Positions 42,075 to 51,022 are shown, counted from the first letter of the stretch. The stretch is DNA of 64,000 nucleotides from Pseudoxanthomonas beigongshangi (GCF_016820515.1 NZ_JADHDV010000014.1:57311-121310); one strand, 5' to 3'. Numbers and translations are program-made. The notes: a model not told the origin generated them from the sequence alone.

Positions 42075-43688
42075 TCAGGCGAGCGACAGGGCCCAGCTTT
42101 CCCGCGACAGCTCCAGGCGGTGGGTCAGGTCCAGCCGCTCCAGCAGGGCCTCGTCGTGGGAGACCACGGCCAGCGCGCCGCGGTACTGGCGCAGCATGCT
42201 TTCCAGCGCGTCCAGCCCGGCCAGATCCAGATGGTTGCCGGGTTCATCCAGCAACAGCAGACCGGCCGGCTGCGCGGCGTACAGCACGCAGGCCAGCGCG
42301 GCCTTGAGGCGCTCGCCGCCGCTGAGTTTCGCGCTGGGGCCGTCGATGTGGCCGGCGTCCAGTCCGAGCAGCGCCAGCCGGGTGCGCAGCGCCGCCTCGC
42401 CCGCGTCCGGGTTGGCTTCGCGCAACTGCGCCAGCACGCTGGAGGCGGGATCCAGCCCCGCCAGGCGCTGATCCAGCCACGCCACTGGCACGTGCGCGCG
42501 GCGGCGCCCCGACAAGGGCGGCACCCGCCCGGCCAGCACCTTCAGCAGCGTGGATTTGCCGCTGCCGTTGGCGCCGGTGATGCCGATGCGCTGGCGGCCG
42601 GTGAGAGTGAGGTTCATGCCTTGGGCGGTGGCAGGTACGAACGGCAGCACCGCGTCTTCCAGGCGCAGGGCGATACGGTCCTGCGCGGAGGTCGCATCGG
42701 GCGCGAACAGGGCCAGTTCCACCGTCGGCTCCTGCCTGCGCGCGGCCTCGCGCAACTGCGCGCCCAGTTGTTCGCGGGCGGCCTGCTGGCGGGCGGCGAA
42801 GCGGCCGGCGCTGTCCTCGCTGCGATCCTTGCGCAAGCCCATCAGGATCGGCGCCTGGTTGGCGTCGCGCGCGTCGCGGTTGCCGCGCGCCTGCCGGCGC
42901 TGCTGGCGTTCGCGCTGTTCGCGCAGCGCGCGTTCCTGGCGCTGCACGGCGGCCTTGGTCTGCTCCAGTTCGCGCTGCGCCTGCGCCTGTTCCTCGGCCT
43001 TGCGCGCGGCGTAGAAACCGTAGCCGCCGCCGTAGGTCCGCAGGCCGTGCGGCGACAGTTCCTCGATGCGGGCGAAGGTGTCGAGCAGGCGGCGATCATG
43101 GCTGATCACCAGCAGGCCGTTCTGCCATTGCGCGAGTTGCGCGTGCAGGCGCTGGCGTTGCGGTGCGTCGAGGTGGTTGCTGGGCTCGTCGAGAATCAGG
43201 AAGTCGGCCTCGGACAGGAAGGCACCGGCCAGCGCCACGCGCATCGCCTCGCCGCCGCTGAGGGTGTCGGCGGCGCGATCCGGCGCGAGATCCGGCAGGC
43301 CCTGCGCGTCCAATGCCTGCGCGAGTTGCTGGCGGATGTCCCAGCGATCGCCCAATGCATCGAAATCACGCACGTCGGCGCTGCCGGCCTCGATGCGCGC
43401 AAGCGCGTCCAGCGGGCCATCGACGCCGGCGAGCGAGGCGACGGTGGCGCCGGGCGGCACGCGGATCTGTTGCGGCAGGTAGTGCACGCGGCCGCTGGCG
43501 GCGCGCTTGCCGGCGGTGGGTTCGACCTCTCCGGCCAGCAAGCGCGCAAGCACGCTCTTGCCCACGCCATTGCGCCCCACCAGCCCGGTCGGACGGTCGT
43601 CCAGGTGCAGGTCGAGACCGGAGAAAAGGATCCTGCCGTCGGGCAGGGACAGCGACGCGCGGTCGAGCGTCAGGAAAAGATTCGTCAT
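42075..43688 (-). CDS. ABC-F family ATPase
   Basis: The 537-aa soluble protein has two ABC modules (Walker A GLVGRNGVGKS and GITGANGSGKS; signatures LSGGE in both, Walker B FLILDEPSNHLD and LLLLDEPGNHLD) joined by a long Arg/Glu-rich coiled linker (RKAEEQAQAQRELEQTK). No transmembrane region is present. ABC-F proteins act on ribosomes, as translation factors or antibiotic resistance proteins. Assignment to a particular subfamily is not possible here. The ATG at 43688 begins MTNLFLTLDRASL. Confidence 0.92.
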   Translation of the reverse strand: MTNLFLTLDRASLSLPDGRILFSGLDLHLDDRPTGLVGRNGVGKSVLARLLAGEVEPTAGKRAASGRVHYLPQQIRVPPGATVASLAGVDGPLDALARIEAGSADVRDFDALGDRWDIRQQLAQALDAQGLPDLAPDRAADTLSGGEAMRVALAGAFLSEADFLILDEPSNHLDAPQRQRLHAQLAQWQNGLLVISHDRRLLDTFARIEELSPHGLRTYGGGYGFYAARKAEEQAQAQRELEQTKAAVQRQERALREQRERQQRRQARGNRDARDANQAPILMGLRKDRSEDSAGRFAARQQAAREQLGAQLREAARRQEPTVELALFAPDATSAQDRIALRLEDAVLPFVPATAQGMNLTLTGRQRIGITGANGSGKSTLLKVLAGRVPPLSGRRRAHVPVAWLDQRLAGLDPASSVLAQLREANPDAGEAALRTRLALLGLDAGHIDGPSAKLSGGERLKAALACVLYAAQPAGLLLLDEPGNHLDLAGLDALESMLRQYRGALAVVSHDEALLERLDLTHRLELSRESWALSLA

Positions 43689-43870
43689 GCGGATTCCATG
43701 TGATGCCACGGGAACTCCCTCGGCGCGGGGCCGGCGGGAACCTGGGCCGTCTGAAGCGACGGCGGCATCAATGGCGCATGGGCGTAGGCACCTGGGACGA
43801 ATCGAGGCCGCGATTCTAGCGGCAGTCGCGCGCCCGCGGCCAGACGCGGGCTGAACGCGGTGCGGAGGCG

Positions 43871-44413
43871 TTACAGCGAGGCCAGCAGTTGGCCGAAGGC
43901 GTCGGCGGAGGCTTCGACGTGCGAAGACAGGCGATGCGCGTCGTCGACCATCAGCAGGCGCGCTCGGCGGGCGTGCGCCCAGTCGACGACAAGCTGCGCG
44001 GGAATCAGTTCGTCGTCCCAGCCGTGGATGACCGAAATCGGCACGGGCGCGGCGTCCAGTCCCGGCAGCGGCCCCATGGTGGTGGGCGGCGCCATCAGGA
44101 ACAGGCCGCGCACCGGCACGTCCAGCGAGATGCGGCCGGCGATGTAGGCGCCGAGGCTGGAGCCTGCCAGCACCAGCGGGCCGCGGCTGGCGGCGGCGAG
44201 CGCGAGGCCGCGCAGGCGCTCCAGCCGCGCGGGCACGTCGCCGAGCGAGCTGATCTCGCGGCGCGCGTCCAGATCGGTGTAGTCGGGGCGTTCGTGGGTC
44301 CAGCCCAGGCGCTCGGCGACGTCCGCCAGCGCGGTGACCTTGGTGGCGTCGGGGCCGCTTTCGAAACCGTGCGAGAGGATGCAGTGGCCACGAAGCCGGG
44401 AGCGCTGGCTCAC
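43871..44413 (-). CDS. YqiA/YcfP-like small alpha/beta hydrolase
   Basis: The 180-aa product has the short hydrolase pattern CILSHGFESGPDATK, the elbow GSSLGAYIAGR, Asp in IHGWDDELIP and His in DDAHRLSSH. It belongs to the small alpha/beta-hydrolases of YqiA type. The GTG start at 44413 overlaps the MOSC gene's stop (GTGA), so the two are translationally coupled. Confidence 0.82.
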   Translation of the reverse strand: MSQRSRLRGHCILSHGFESGPDATKVTALADVAERLGWTHERPDYTDLDARREISSLGDVPARLERLRGLALAAASRGPLVLAGSSLGAYIAGRISLDVPVRGLFLMAPPTTMGPLPGLDAAPVPISVIHGWDDELIPAQLVVDWAHARRARLLMVDDAHRLSSHVEASADAFGQLLASL

Positions 44414-44910
44414 AGCGCCTCCACGCGATCGCCGATGCGGAACACACCGCCTTCCAGGATGCGCGCGCACAGGCCGCCGTGGCCGCGCATGGCGTTGTAG
44501 CCGCCGGGGCCGAGCGCGTCTTCCATACGCGAGCAGGGATCGCATTCGTCGGTGCCTTCCAGCACCACGTCGCCGATGCGGAAGCGGCGCTCCTTCAGCG
44601 CGATCAGCGGAATGCCGGAGACCACCACGTTCCGCCGCAGCAGCGCCGGTTGCAGATTCGCACGCGCGGCCAGCGCGGCGATGGCCGGCAGGTGTTCGGC
44701 CTGGATGAGGGTGATGCCGCGCTTGCCGCTGCCACCGGCGTAGCGATCGCCGACCAGGCCGACGCCGGTGACGGCTTCGACCTGCTGCACCGGCACCATC
44801 GCCACGTCGCGGGCGGGACGCAGGCCGATCCATTCGACCTGGCCGGCGCGCGGCAGGCGGGCCATCAACTGGGCAAGCGGGGAATCGGGAGACAGGGGCA
44901 TGGGGATCAT
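44410..44910 (-). CDS. MOSC-domain protein
   Basis: The 166-aa protein has the MOSC features: VGDRYAGGSGKRGITLIQAEHLPAIAAL, then LLRRNVVVSGIPLIALKERRFRIGDVVLEGTDECDPCSRMEDALGPGGYNAMRGHGGLCARIL, with the sulfur-transfer Cys in DECDPC. MOSC proteins handle the molybdenum cofactor or sulfur transfer. It is co-translated with a small hydrolase. Confidence 0.9.
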   Translation of the reverse strand: MIPMPLSPDSPLAQLMARLPRAGQVEWIGLRPARDVAMVPVQQVEAVTGVGLVGDRYAGGSGKRGITLIQAEHLPAIAALAARANLQPALLRRNVVVSGIPLIALKERRFRIGDVVLEGTDECDPCSRMEDALGPGGYNAMRGHGGLCARILEGGVFRIGDRVEAL

Positions 44911-44978
44911 CCCGCCGCGACGGCCGCGGCGCAGGCCGCCAGTTTACTTGAGCCGCGCGCCGGTATCGGCCTGCTAGC

Positions 44979-45554
44979 ATGCCCGGCATGTCCGACGCGC
45001 CCGCCATCCACTCCGCTCCCCTGCCCTATGAAACCCGGCTGGAGCGGCGCCCGCTGGCACAGGTGGATCTGGCGGTGATCCATTGCACCGAGCTGCCGGA
45101 TCTGGCGACGGCACGGCGGTTTGGCGAGGAGATCCTGTATCCGGGGTCGGGCACGGGCAACAGCGGGCATTTCTACATCGATCGCGACGGCGGCGTGCAC
45201 CAGTACGTGGCGCTGGATCGGGTGGCGCACCATGTGCGCGGTTACAACCCGCGCGCCATCGGCATCGAGCTGGTGAACATGGGGCGCTATCCGCACTGGC
45301 TGGCGAGCGATCACCAGCGGATGGAGGAGCCGTATACCGAAGCGCAGATCGAGGCGTTGATTGCGCTGCTGCGCTGGCTGCCTTCGCAGTTGCCGGCGTT
45401 GCAGTGGATTGCCGGGCATGAGGACCTGGATCGGACGCTGGAGCCGGCGAGCGATGACCCGGCGGTGCAGGTGCAGCGGAAGCTGGATCCGGGGCCGATG
45501 TTTCCGTGGGAACGGATAATGGCGGCCGTGGGGCTGGCGCGGTTTGAGCCCTGA
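44979..45554 (+). CDS. N-acetylmuramoyl-L-alanine amidase, AmpD-like
   Basis: The 191-aa protein is a cytoplasmic-type amidase_2 enzyme without signal peptide: first zinc His in LAVIHCTE, the stretch NSGHFYIDRDGGVHQYV, second His in AGHEDLD and Asp in RKLDPGPMFPWERI. AmpD-like enzymes cleave the peptide from anhydro-muropeptides in cell-wall recycling. The start may be 44979 or 44988. Confidence 0.88.
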   Translation: MPGMSDAPAIHSAPLPYETRLERRPLAQVDLAVIHCTELPDLATARRFGEEILYPGSGTGNSGHFYIDRDGGVHQYVALDRVAHHVRGYNPRAIGIELVNMGRYPHWLASDHQRMEEPYTEAQIEALIALLRWLPSQLPALQWIAGHEDLDRTLEPASDDPAVQVQRKLDPGPMFPWERIMAAVGLARFEP

Positions 45555-45566
45555 TGGGGTTTTCTT

Positions 45567-45626
45567 GTGGGAGCGACGTCAGTCGCGACCCGATGGCTTC
45601 CGATCGCGACTGACGTCGCTCCTACA
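45567..45626. repeat. Inverted pair of GTGGGAGCGACGTCAGTCGCGAC elements
   Basis: GTGGGAGCGACG... (45567-45589) faces its near-complement TCGCGACTGACGTCGCTCC... (45604-45626). This is one unit of the dispersed repeat that forms long tandem arrays at 50.6-51.0 and 54.6-55.2 kb. Confidence 0.85.
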
Positions 45627-45661
45627 GGGTGGTTTTCCGCCAAAAGCAAATCCCCCTCGGT

Positions 45662-45680
45662 CCCCCTTCTGCGAAGGGGG
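45662..45680. terminator. Strong hairpin CCCCCTTC-TGC-GAAGGGGG
   Basis: Eight-base arms (45662-45669, 45673-45680) around TGC, in the gap between the amidase and tesB. It can act as a terminator on either strand; no T tract is visible. Confidence 0.5.
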
Positions 45681-45715
45681 AGGCAAGAGCGGGGCTGTCC
45701 TCGATCTGATGCTCC

Positions 45716-45764
45716 AATCCCGAATCCCGAATCCCGAATCCCGAATGCCCAATCCCGAATCCCG
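45716..45764. repeat. AATCCCG heptamer satellite, seven units
   Basis: Seven consecutive heptamers, six of them AATCCCG and the fifth AATGCCC, lie 67 bp upstream of tesB. Such heptamers are typical of Xanthomonas/Lysobacter genomes. Confidence 0.85.
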
Positions 45765-45791
45765 GCCCTGAGGCCCCAAGCCCCCGCCCCG

Positions 45792-45797
45792 TATAAT
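45792..45797 (+). promoter_or_regulatory. Probable -10 of tesB
   Basis: TATAAT lies 34 bp before the GTG start of tesB in GC-rich surroundings. No good -35 is visible. Confidence 0.45.
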
Positions 45798-45830
45798 CCC
45801 CAGCCTCCCGCACCCGCCCTGCGAGCCGCC

Positions 45831-46745
45831 GTGTCTTCCAATCCCGAACCCGTCGTCAGCGAACTCATCGACCTGCTCTCGCTGGAGCGGCTGGAGGACA
45901 ACCTGTTCCGGGGCCAGAGCCGCGATATCGGCACCAAGTACGTGTTCGGCGGGCAGGTGCTGGGACAGGCGCTGTCGGCCGCGCAGGCGACGGTGGAAGG
46001 CGAAGGCGAGCGCCGCGCGCATTCGCTGCATGCCTACTTCCTGCGCGCCGGCAACATCGAGGCGCCGATTGTCTACGAGGTGGATCGCACGCGCGATGGC
46101 GGCAGTTTCTCGGTGCGCCGGGTCACGGCGATCCAGCATGGGCGGGTGATCTTCTTCTGCGCGGCCTCGTTCCAGGGCGAGGAAGCCGGCGCGGAACACC
46201 AGTTGTCGATGCCCGAGGTGCCGCAGCCCGAGGACGTGACGCCGGCACCGCCGGTGCCGGCCGAGGTGATGGCGACGCTGCCGATCAAGGTGCAGCGCTG
46301 GCTGTCGCGGCGCGGGCCGTTCGAGTTCCGCCACGTGTATCCGCGCGACGAACTGAATCCGCCCAAGCGGCCGCCGTTCCAGCAGGTGTGGTTCCGGCTG
46401 AGCGAGAAGGTCGGCGATTCGCCCGAGCTGCATCGCGCCCTGCTGGCCTACGCCTCCGATTTCCAGTTGCTGGGCACGGCGACCTATCCGCACGGCATCA
46501 GCTATTACCAGCCGAACGTACAGATGGCCTCGCTGGATCACGCGCTGTGGTTCCACCGTCCGTTCCGCGCCGACGACTGGCTGCTGTATTCGATCGACAG
46601 CCCCAGCGCGCAGGGTTCGCGCGGGCTGGCGCGCGGGCAGATCTTCGATCGCCATGGCCGGCTGGTCGCCAGCACCGCGCAGGAAGGCTTGATCCGGGTG
46701 GTACCCGACGCCCACGCCGCGGCCGCCGTGCCGGCCAGGGACTGA
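45831..46745 (+). CDS. tesB: Acyl-CoA thioesterase II
   Basis: The 304-aa protein consists of two hot-dog folds, as in TesB: N-terminal LEDNLFRGQSRDIGTKYVFGGQVLGQALSAAQATV and RRAHSLHAYFLRAGNIEAPIVYEVDRTRDGGSFSVRRVTAIQHG, C-terminal YASDFQLLGTATYPHG and SLDHALWFHRPFRADDWLLY. The catalytic Asp in ASLDHALWFH and the Gln/Thr region fit. TesB hydrolyses medium- to long-chain acyl-CoA. The GTG start at 45831 is chosen because homology begins at SSNPEPVVSELIDLL. Confidence 0.94.
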   Translation: MSSNPEPVVSELIDLLSLERLEDNLFRGQSRDIGTKYVFGGQVLGQALSAAQATVEGEGERRAHSLHAYFLRAGNIEAPIVYEVDRTRDGGSFSVRRVTAIQHGRVIFFCAASFQGEEAGAEHQLSMPEVPQPEDVTPAPPVPAEVMATLPIKVQRWLSRRGPFEFRHVYPRDELNPPKRPPFQQVWFRLSEKVGDSPELHRALLAYASDFQLLGTATYPHGISYYQPNVQMASLDHALWFHRPFRADDWLLYSIDSPSAQGSRGLARGQIFDRHGRLVASTAQEGLIRVVPDAHAAAAVPARD

Positions 46746-46751
46746 TCACCG

Positions 46752-47264
46752 ATGCGCCAGATTTTCACCAGCCAGCGCCTGGAAACCGTCGAGGGCGTGG
46801 CCAAGCTGCTGCGTGACGCCGGCATCGAGGTCCACATCAGCAACGAGCGCTCGTATCGCGGCAAGCGCGGCAGCCAGTTCCGCTATACCGAACCGGTGCC
46901 GAAGGGCCTGCAGCCGGCGGTGTGGGTGCGGCATCCGGAAGACCAGCCGCGCGCGCGCCAGATCCTGCGCGACGCCGGGCTACTGGAAACCACCCGGCCC
47001 GGCGCGGGTCCGGCGCCGCTGACCTTCACCAGCACCCAGGACGAGCCGCCGAAGCGGAGTTCGTGGGCCTGGCGCATCCGCCTTATCCTGCTGGGCCTGA
47101 TCGCGGTGGCGGCGGTGTTCACGGTGTTGCGCCACCGCGCGCCGCGCCCGGCCGCACCCGCTCCGGCGCCGGCCACGCCCACGCAGCCGGCACCCGCGCC
47201 CGCCAACGAGACCGAGGAAGACGACGCGGTGCGGGTACAGGTGAAGCCGGCCTCCGAAGGCTGA
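46752..47264 (+). CDS. DUF2007-type protein with membrane anchor
   Basis: The 170-aa protein has an N-terminal DUF2007-like domain (IFTSQRLETVEGVAKLLRDAGIEVHISNERSYRG and VWVRHPEDQPRARQILRDAGLL), also called pathogenicity-like in Xanthomonas. It is followed by a transmembrane helix (about 107-124, IRLILLGLIAVAAVFTVL) and a Pro/Ala-rich acidic tail. It follows tesB by six bases and is probably co-transcribed. Confidence 0.82.
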   Translation: MRQIFTSQRLETVEGVAKLLRDAGIEVHISNERSYRGKRGSQFRYTEPVPKGLQPAVWVRHPEDQPRARQILRDAGLLETTRPGAGPAPLTFTSTQDEPPKRSSWAWRIRLILLGLIAVAAVFTVLRHRAPRPAAPAPAPATPTQPAPAPANETEEDDAVRVQVKPASEG

Positions 47265-47332
47265 TCCGGCTCGGTCACATTTTTCGGGCGGTCTCGTCCC
47301 GGGGACCAGGAACCCAACGAAGCCCCGCCCCG

Positions 47333-48586
47333 ATGAATGCCCAGACCCTCGACCTGATGCTGCAGCACGAGCTGCCCGCCGCCGCGCGTGGCAATCAGGA
47401 TGCCCATGGCCGCATCGTCAGCGCCTGCCAGAACACGGTCACCGCGATCGCCTACGCCATCACCCGCGACGTGCAGGCCAGCGAGGACATCGCGCAGGAA
47501 GCCTTCCTGCGCGCCTGGCAGCGGCTGGACCGCCTGAAGAACAGCGCCAGCTTCCTGCCCTGGCTGCGCCAGATCACCCGCAACCTGGCGCGCGACTACC
47601 TGCGCACCCAGCACCACAAGCCGATGTCGGGCGAAGCGGCGGAACTGGCGATCACCCTGACCGCCGATCCCTTGCCCTCGCCGGCCGAACGCCTGCTGCG
47701 CACCGAGGAGGAAATCGCCGCCGCCGACATCATCTCGTCGCTGCCGGAGGACGCCCGCGAAACCCTGCTGCTGTTCTATCGCGAAGGGCAGAGCTCGCTG
47801 CAGGTGGCCGAATTGCTGGGCCTGAGCGACGCGGCGGTGCGCAAGCGCCTGTCGCGTGCGCGTGGCATCGTGCGCGAGGAAATGCTGAAGCGTTTCGGCG
47901 AGTTCGCCCGCTCCACCGCGCCCGGCGCGGCCTTCACCGTGCTGGTGGTCAGCGGGCTGATGAGTGCGGCGCCGGTCGCCAGCGCCGCCATCGCCAGCGC
48001 CGCCATCGCCATCGGCGCCGGCGCGGTCGGCGTGGGTTCGGCCAGCGCCGGCAAGCTGGGCGCCAGCGGGCTGGGCATTTCATCGCTGTCCGGCGGCACC
48101 GCGATGGGCACGCTGATGGGCGCCTACGACACGCTGGCCCACGGCGGCGTCACCGCCGGTTTCTCGCTGGGCGCGGTGATCGGCGGCGTGGTCGGTGGTG
48201 CGCTGGGCACGTACTTCGGTGGCCGCCTGCTGCTGAGTTTTGCCGATACCGAGACCGAACGCGCGCAGTTGCGTCGCTTCATCCGCATGAACACCGCTAC
48301 TGCGGCGGCGGTCGGTGTCAGCATCATGGCCGCCGCCGCCCTCAGCCGCAGCTGGTTGCCGATGACGCTGGCGGCAGCGATCGGCATGGCCGTTATCAAC
48401 TACCAGTGCCTGGTGCCGCTGCGCCGGATGATGAAGCCCATGGTGGCGCGCGATATCGCCCGGCGTGGACACAAACGCGGCGCGTGGCTGTACGAGAGCA
48501 TGTACGGCACGACCGGCGTGGTGCTCGCCTCGGTGCTGGCATTGGGCGGGATGATCGTGTCGATGAAGGCGTCGGGGCGGTTTTGA
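47333..48586 (+). CDS. ECF sigma factor fused to a C-terminal membrane domain (copy 1)
   Basis: The 417-aa protein has an ECF sigma-70 domain (region 2: TAIAYAITRDVQASEDIAQEAFLRAWQRL..FLPWLRQITRNLARDYLR, about 35-92; region 4: LPEDARETLLLFYREGQSSLQVAELLGLSDAAVRKRLSRAR, about 137-178). A membrane domain follows, with several helices and Gly-rich motifs (GAVIGGVVGGALGTYFGG), ending in a basic stretch. A sigma factor physically tied to the membrane suggests direct signal control without a separate anti-sigma factor. The paralogue at 49316 lies downstream. Confidence 0.88.
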   Translation: MNAQTLDLMLQHELPAAARGNQDAHGRIVSACQNTVTAIAYAITRDVQASEDIAQEAFLRAWQRLDRLKNSASFLPWLRQITRNLARDYLRTQHHKPMSGEAAELAITLTADPLPSPAERLLRTEEEIAAADIISSLPEDARETLLLFYREGQSSLQVAELLGLSDAAVRKRLSRARGIVREEMLKRFGEFARSTAPGAAFTVLVVSGLMSAAPVASAAIASAAIAIGAGAVGVGSASAGKLGASGLGISSLSGGTAMGTLMGAYDTLAHGGVTAGFSLGAVIGGVVGGALGTYFGGRLLLSFADTETERAQLRRFIRMNTATAAAVGVSIMAAAALSRSWLPMTLAAAIGMAVINYQCLVPLRRMMKPMVARDIARRGHKRGAWLYESMYGTTGVVLASVLALGGMIVSMKASGRF

Positions 48587-48652
48587 GTTTCAGGGGAGGC
48601 TGTACAGGCTTTCGGCCGTCACTACCCTCGCACCGCCGTACCTGCGGGCGCT

Positions 48653-49257
48653 GACCTTGCCCCCATCCCAACCTTCCCCCGCACGCGGGGGAAGGGGCGA
48701 AGTACGCATCAAGTACCTTCCTCCATCTATTGAGGATGGTGGCAGCTTACGGACACGGCTCCCTCCCCCGCTTGCGGGGGAGGGCTGGGGTGGGGGCCAA
48801 CGCACGCGGCCCACTCCCCGCAAACGTCGATGCATCGCGCTGGATTGACGATGAAGGGGTTTCCGGATTGTCCTGCCCCGTCATTCCGGCGAACGCTGGA
48901 ACCTTGCCCCCATCCCAACCTTCCCCCGCATACGGGGGAAGGGGCGGAGCAGGCATCAGCTCCTTCAGGAAAATGGCAGCGTTACGGATACCGCTCCCTC
49001 CCCCGCTTGCGGGGGAGGGCTGGGGTGGGGGCCAACGCCGCAGCCCGCTCCCGCGAACGTGGATGCATCGCGCCGGAATGACGATGACGGGGTTTCCGGA
49101 TTGCCCTGCCCCGTCATTCCGGCGAACGCTGGAACCTTGCCCCCCATCCCAACCTTCCCCCGCACGCGGGGGAAGGAGCGGAGCACGCATCAGCCCGGCA
49201 GCGTACGGATGCAGCTCCCTCCCCCGCACGCGGGGGAAGGGGCGGAAAAGGCGCCGG
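48653..49257. repeat. Repeat-filled spacer between the two ECF genes
   Basis: Imperfect direct units of about 235-250 bp begin near 48653, 48901 and 49134. Each has a hairpin CTTCCCCCGC/GCGGGGGAAG, a second CCCTCCCCCGC palindrome and a copy of the motif around CGTCATTCCGGCGAACGCTGGAA. I see no gene in the 729-bp gap; it mixes two short palindromic repeat families that recur in this genome type. Confidence 0.75.
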
Positions 49258-49315
49258 GTCACATCGCGTCTCCCCGGGCGTCTGTGCTTCCATAGCCGCC
49301 TGGAGCCGAACACCG

Positions 49316-50461
49316 ATGACCGCCGCCACGCTGGAACTGACCCTGCGCCATGAGTTTCCCGCCGCCCAGCGGGGCGACCGCGATGCCTACGGGCGGATCA
49401 TCGGTGCGTGCCAGAACACCGTCACCGCGATTGCCTACGCAATCACCCGCGACGTGCACGCCAGCGAGGACATCGCCCAGGAAGCCTTCCTGAAGGCCTG
49501 GAAGCACCTGGGCAGCCTGAAGAACCCGGACAGCCTGCTGCCGTGGCTGCGCCAGATCACCCGCAACCTGGCCCGCGACCACCTGCGCGCCGGGCAGTAC
49601 CGGCCGATGACCGGCGAAGTGGCCGACATCGCCATCGAACTGGCCACCGACACCGCGCCAACCCCGGCGGAAATGGTGCTGCAGACCGAGCAGGAACGGG
49701 TGGCCGCCGACGTCATCGCCGCGCTGCCGGAAGACAGCCGCGAAGTGTTGTTGCTGTACTACCGCGAGAGCCAGAGTTCGCAGCAGGTCGCGCAGTTGCT
49801 GGGACTGACCGACGCGGCGGTGCGCAAGCGCCTGTCGCGGGCGCGTGGCTACGTGCGCGAGGAATTGATGAAGCATTTCGGCGAGTTCGCCCGCAGCAGC
49901 GCGCCGGGCGCGGCGTTCGCCAGCATCGTGCTGGGCGCGTTGGCGGTGGGCGCGCCGCCGACCGCCGCCGCGGCGGTACTGGGCACCGGTTCGGCGCTGG
50001 CCGGCAAGGGCCTGCTGAAGGTGCTGGGCGCGTCGTTCGGCGCGGTAGCCGTCGGCCTGGTTGGCGGCATCGGCTCGGTCTGGTTCGGCATCCGCAAGCA
50101 GTTGCGGGATCCGCTGGATGCGCGGGAACGGCGGGCGCTGATTGCCTACGGCACGGTCAACACGGCGATGATCCTGGCGTTCCTGGCCGGCGCCCTCGCA
50201 TTGCATAAGGTACCGGGCTGGATTCCGCACCTGCTGCTCACCGCCGCCTATTGCGGCGGCATCATGTGGTCGTGCAGCCGCTGGCTGCCGCGCATCCTGG
50301 CGCGCCGACGCGCGCGCGACATGCAACTGGACCCGGTGACCGAAACCGCCGACGCGGCACGCCGGCGCAAGTGGCAGATCATCGGGGTGACCGTGGGACT
50401 CGTGCTGGGGTTCGGCGGTCTGTTGTATGGGTTGGTTGCGAGCGGGCGGTTGGTGTTCTGA
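49316..50461 (+). CDS. ECF sigma factor fused to a C-terminal membrane domain (copy 2)
   Basis: The 381-aa paralogue of the preceding ECF protein: region 2 TAIAYAITRDVHASEDIAQEAFLKAWKHLG..LLPWLRQITRNLARDHLR, region 4 LPEDSREVLLLYYRESQSSQQVAQLLGLTDAAVRKRLSRAR. The first 190 residues are close to copy 1, while the membrane part has diverged, keeping Gly-rich helices (VGLVGGIGSVWFG, VGLVLGFGGLLYGLVASG). Divergence of only the membrane half suggests the two copies answer different signals. Confidence 0.88.
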   Translation: MTAATLELTLRHEFPAAQRGDRDAYGRIIGACQNTVTAIAYAITRDVHASEDIAQEAFLKAWKHLGSLKNPDSLLPWLRQITRNLARDHLRAGQYRPMTGEVADIAIELATDTAPTPAEMVLQTEQERVAADVIAALPEDSREVLLLYYRESQSSQQVAQLLGLTDAAVRKRLSRARGYVREELMKHFGEFARSSAPGAAFASIVLGALAVGAPPTAAAAVLGTGSALAGKGLLKVLGASFGAVAVGLVGGIGSVWFGIRKQLRDPLDARERRALIAYGTVNTAMILAFLAGALALHKVPGWIPHLLLTAAYCGGIMWSCSRWLPRILARRRARDMQLDPVTETADAARRRKWQIIGVTVGLVLGFGGLLYGLVASGRLVF

Positions 50462-50560
50462 GCGGGTTGCCTTTGGTGTCTCATTCGTCCGCAAGCAGGC
50501 AAGCCTGATCCCATGCGGCTCGGGACGTTTGGGGATGGATTCTGCCCGTACGCGATGTTT

Positions 50561-51022
50561 CCGGCCGTTTGATACCCCGTCGCGACTGACGTCGCTCCTA
50601 CAAGGGATTTGCGCGTAGGAGCGACGTAAGTCGCGACCGTGGTCGATGCCGATTGAAGGACGCTCTGCCGGGGATGGATGGACGATCACCCGAAGATTTC
50701 CGGCCTTTCTATTTCCCTGTCGCGACTGACGTCGCTCCTACAACGGATTTGCGGGTAGGAGCGACGTAAGTCGCGACCGTGGTCGATGCCGATTGAAGGA
50801 TGCCCTGCCGGGGATGGATGGCCGATCACCCGAAGATTTCCGGCCTTTCTATTTCCCTGTCGCGGCTGACGTCGCTCCTACAGGGGATTTGCGGGTAGGA
50901 GCGACGTCAGTCGCGACCGTGGTCGATGCCGATTGAAGGATGCCCTGCCGGGGATGGATGGCCGGGCGCCCGAAGATTTCCGGCCTTTCTATTTCCCTGT
51001 CGCGACTGACGTCGCTCCTACA
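50561..51022. repeat. Tandem 140-bp repeat array
   Basis: The element CGCGACTGACGTCGCTCC begins at 50581, 50721, 50861 (one base differs) and 51001, exactly 140 bp apart. Each full unit also holds the inverse element GTAGGAGCGACG... and a conserved non-palindromic part with TGCCGATTGAAGGATG and GGGGATGGATGGCCGATC. Nothing in it appears to code; the array separates the convergent ECF gene and the EF-hand gene. Confidence 0.9.

Noticed and set aside
41193..43703. Long open frame on the plus strand opposite rlmL and the ABC-F gene
   Set aside because: No recognisable protein; both underlying genes are unmistakable on the minus strand. High GC gives few stop codons in the antisense frame.
50561..51022. 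CRISPR array
   Set aside because: Units are 140 bp with conserved whole units and no variable spacers of 30-40 bp; no cas genes.
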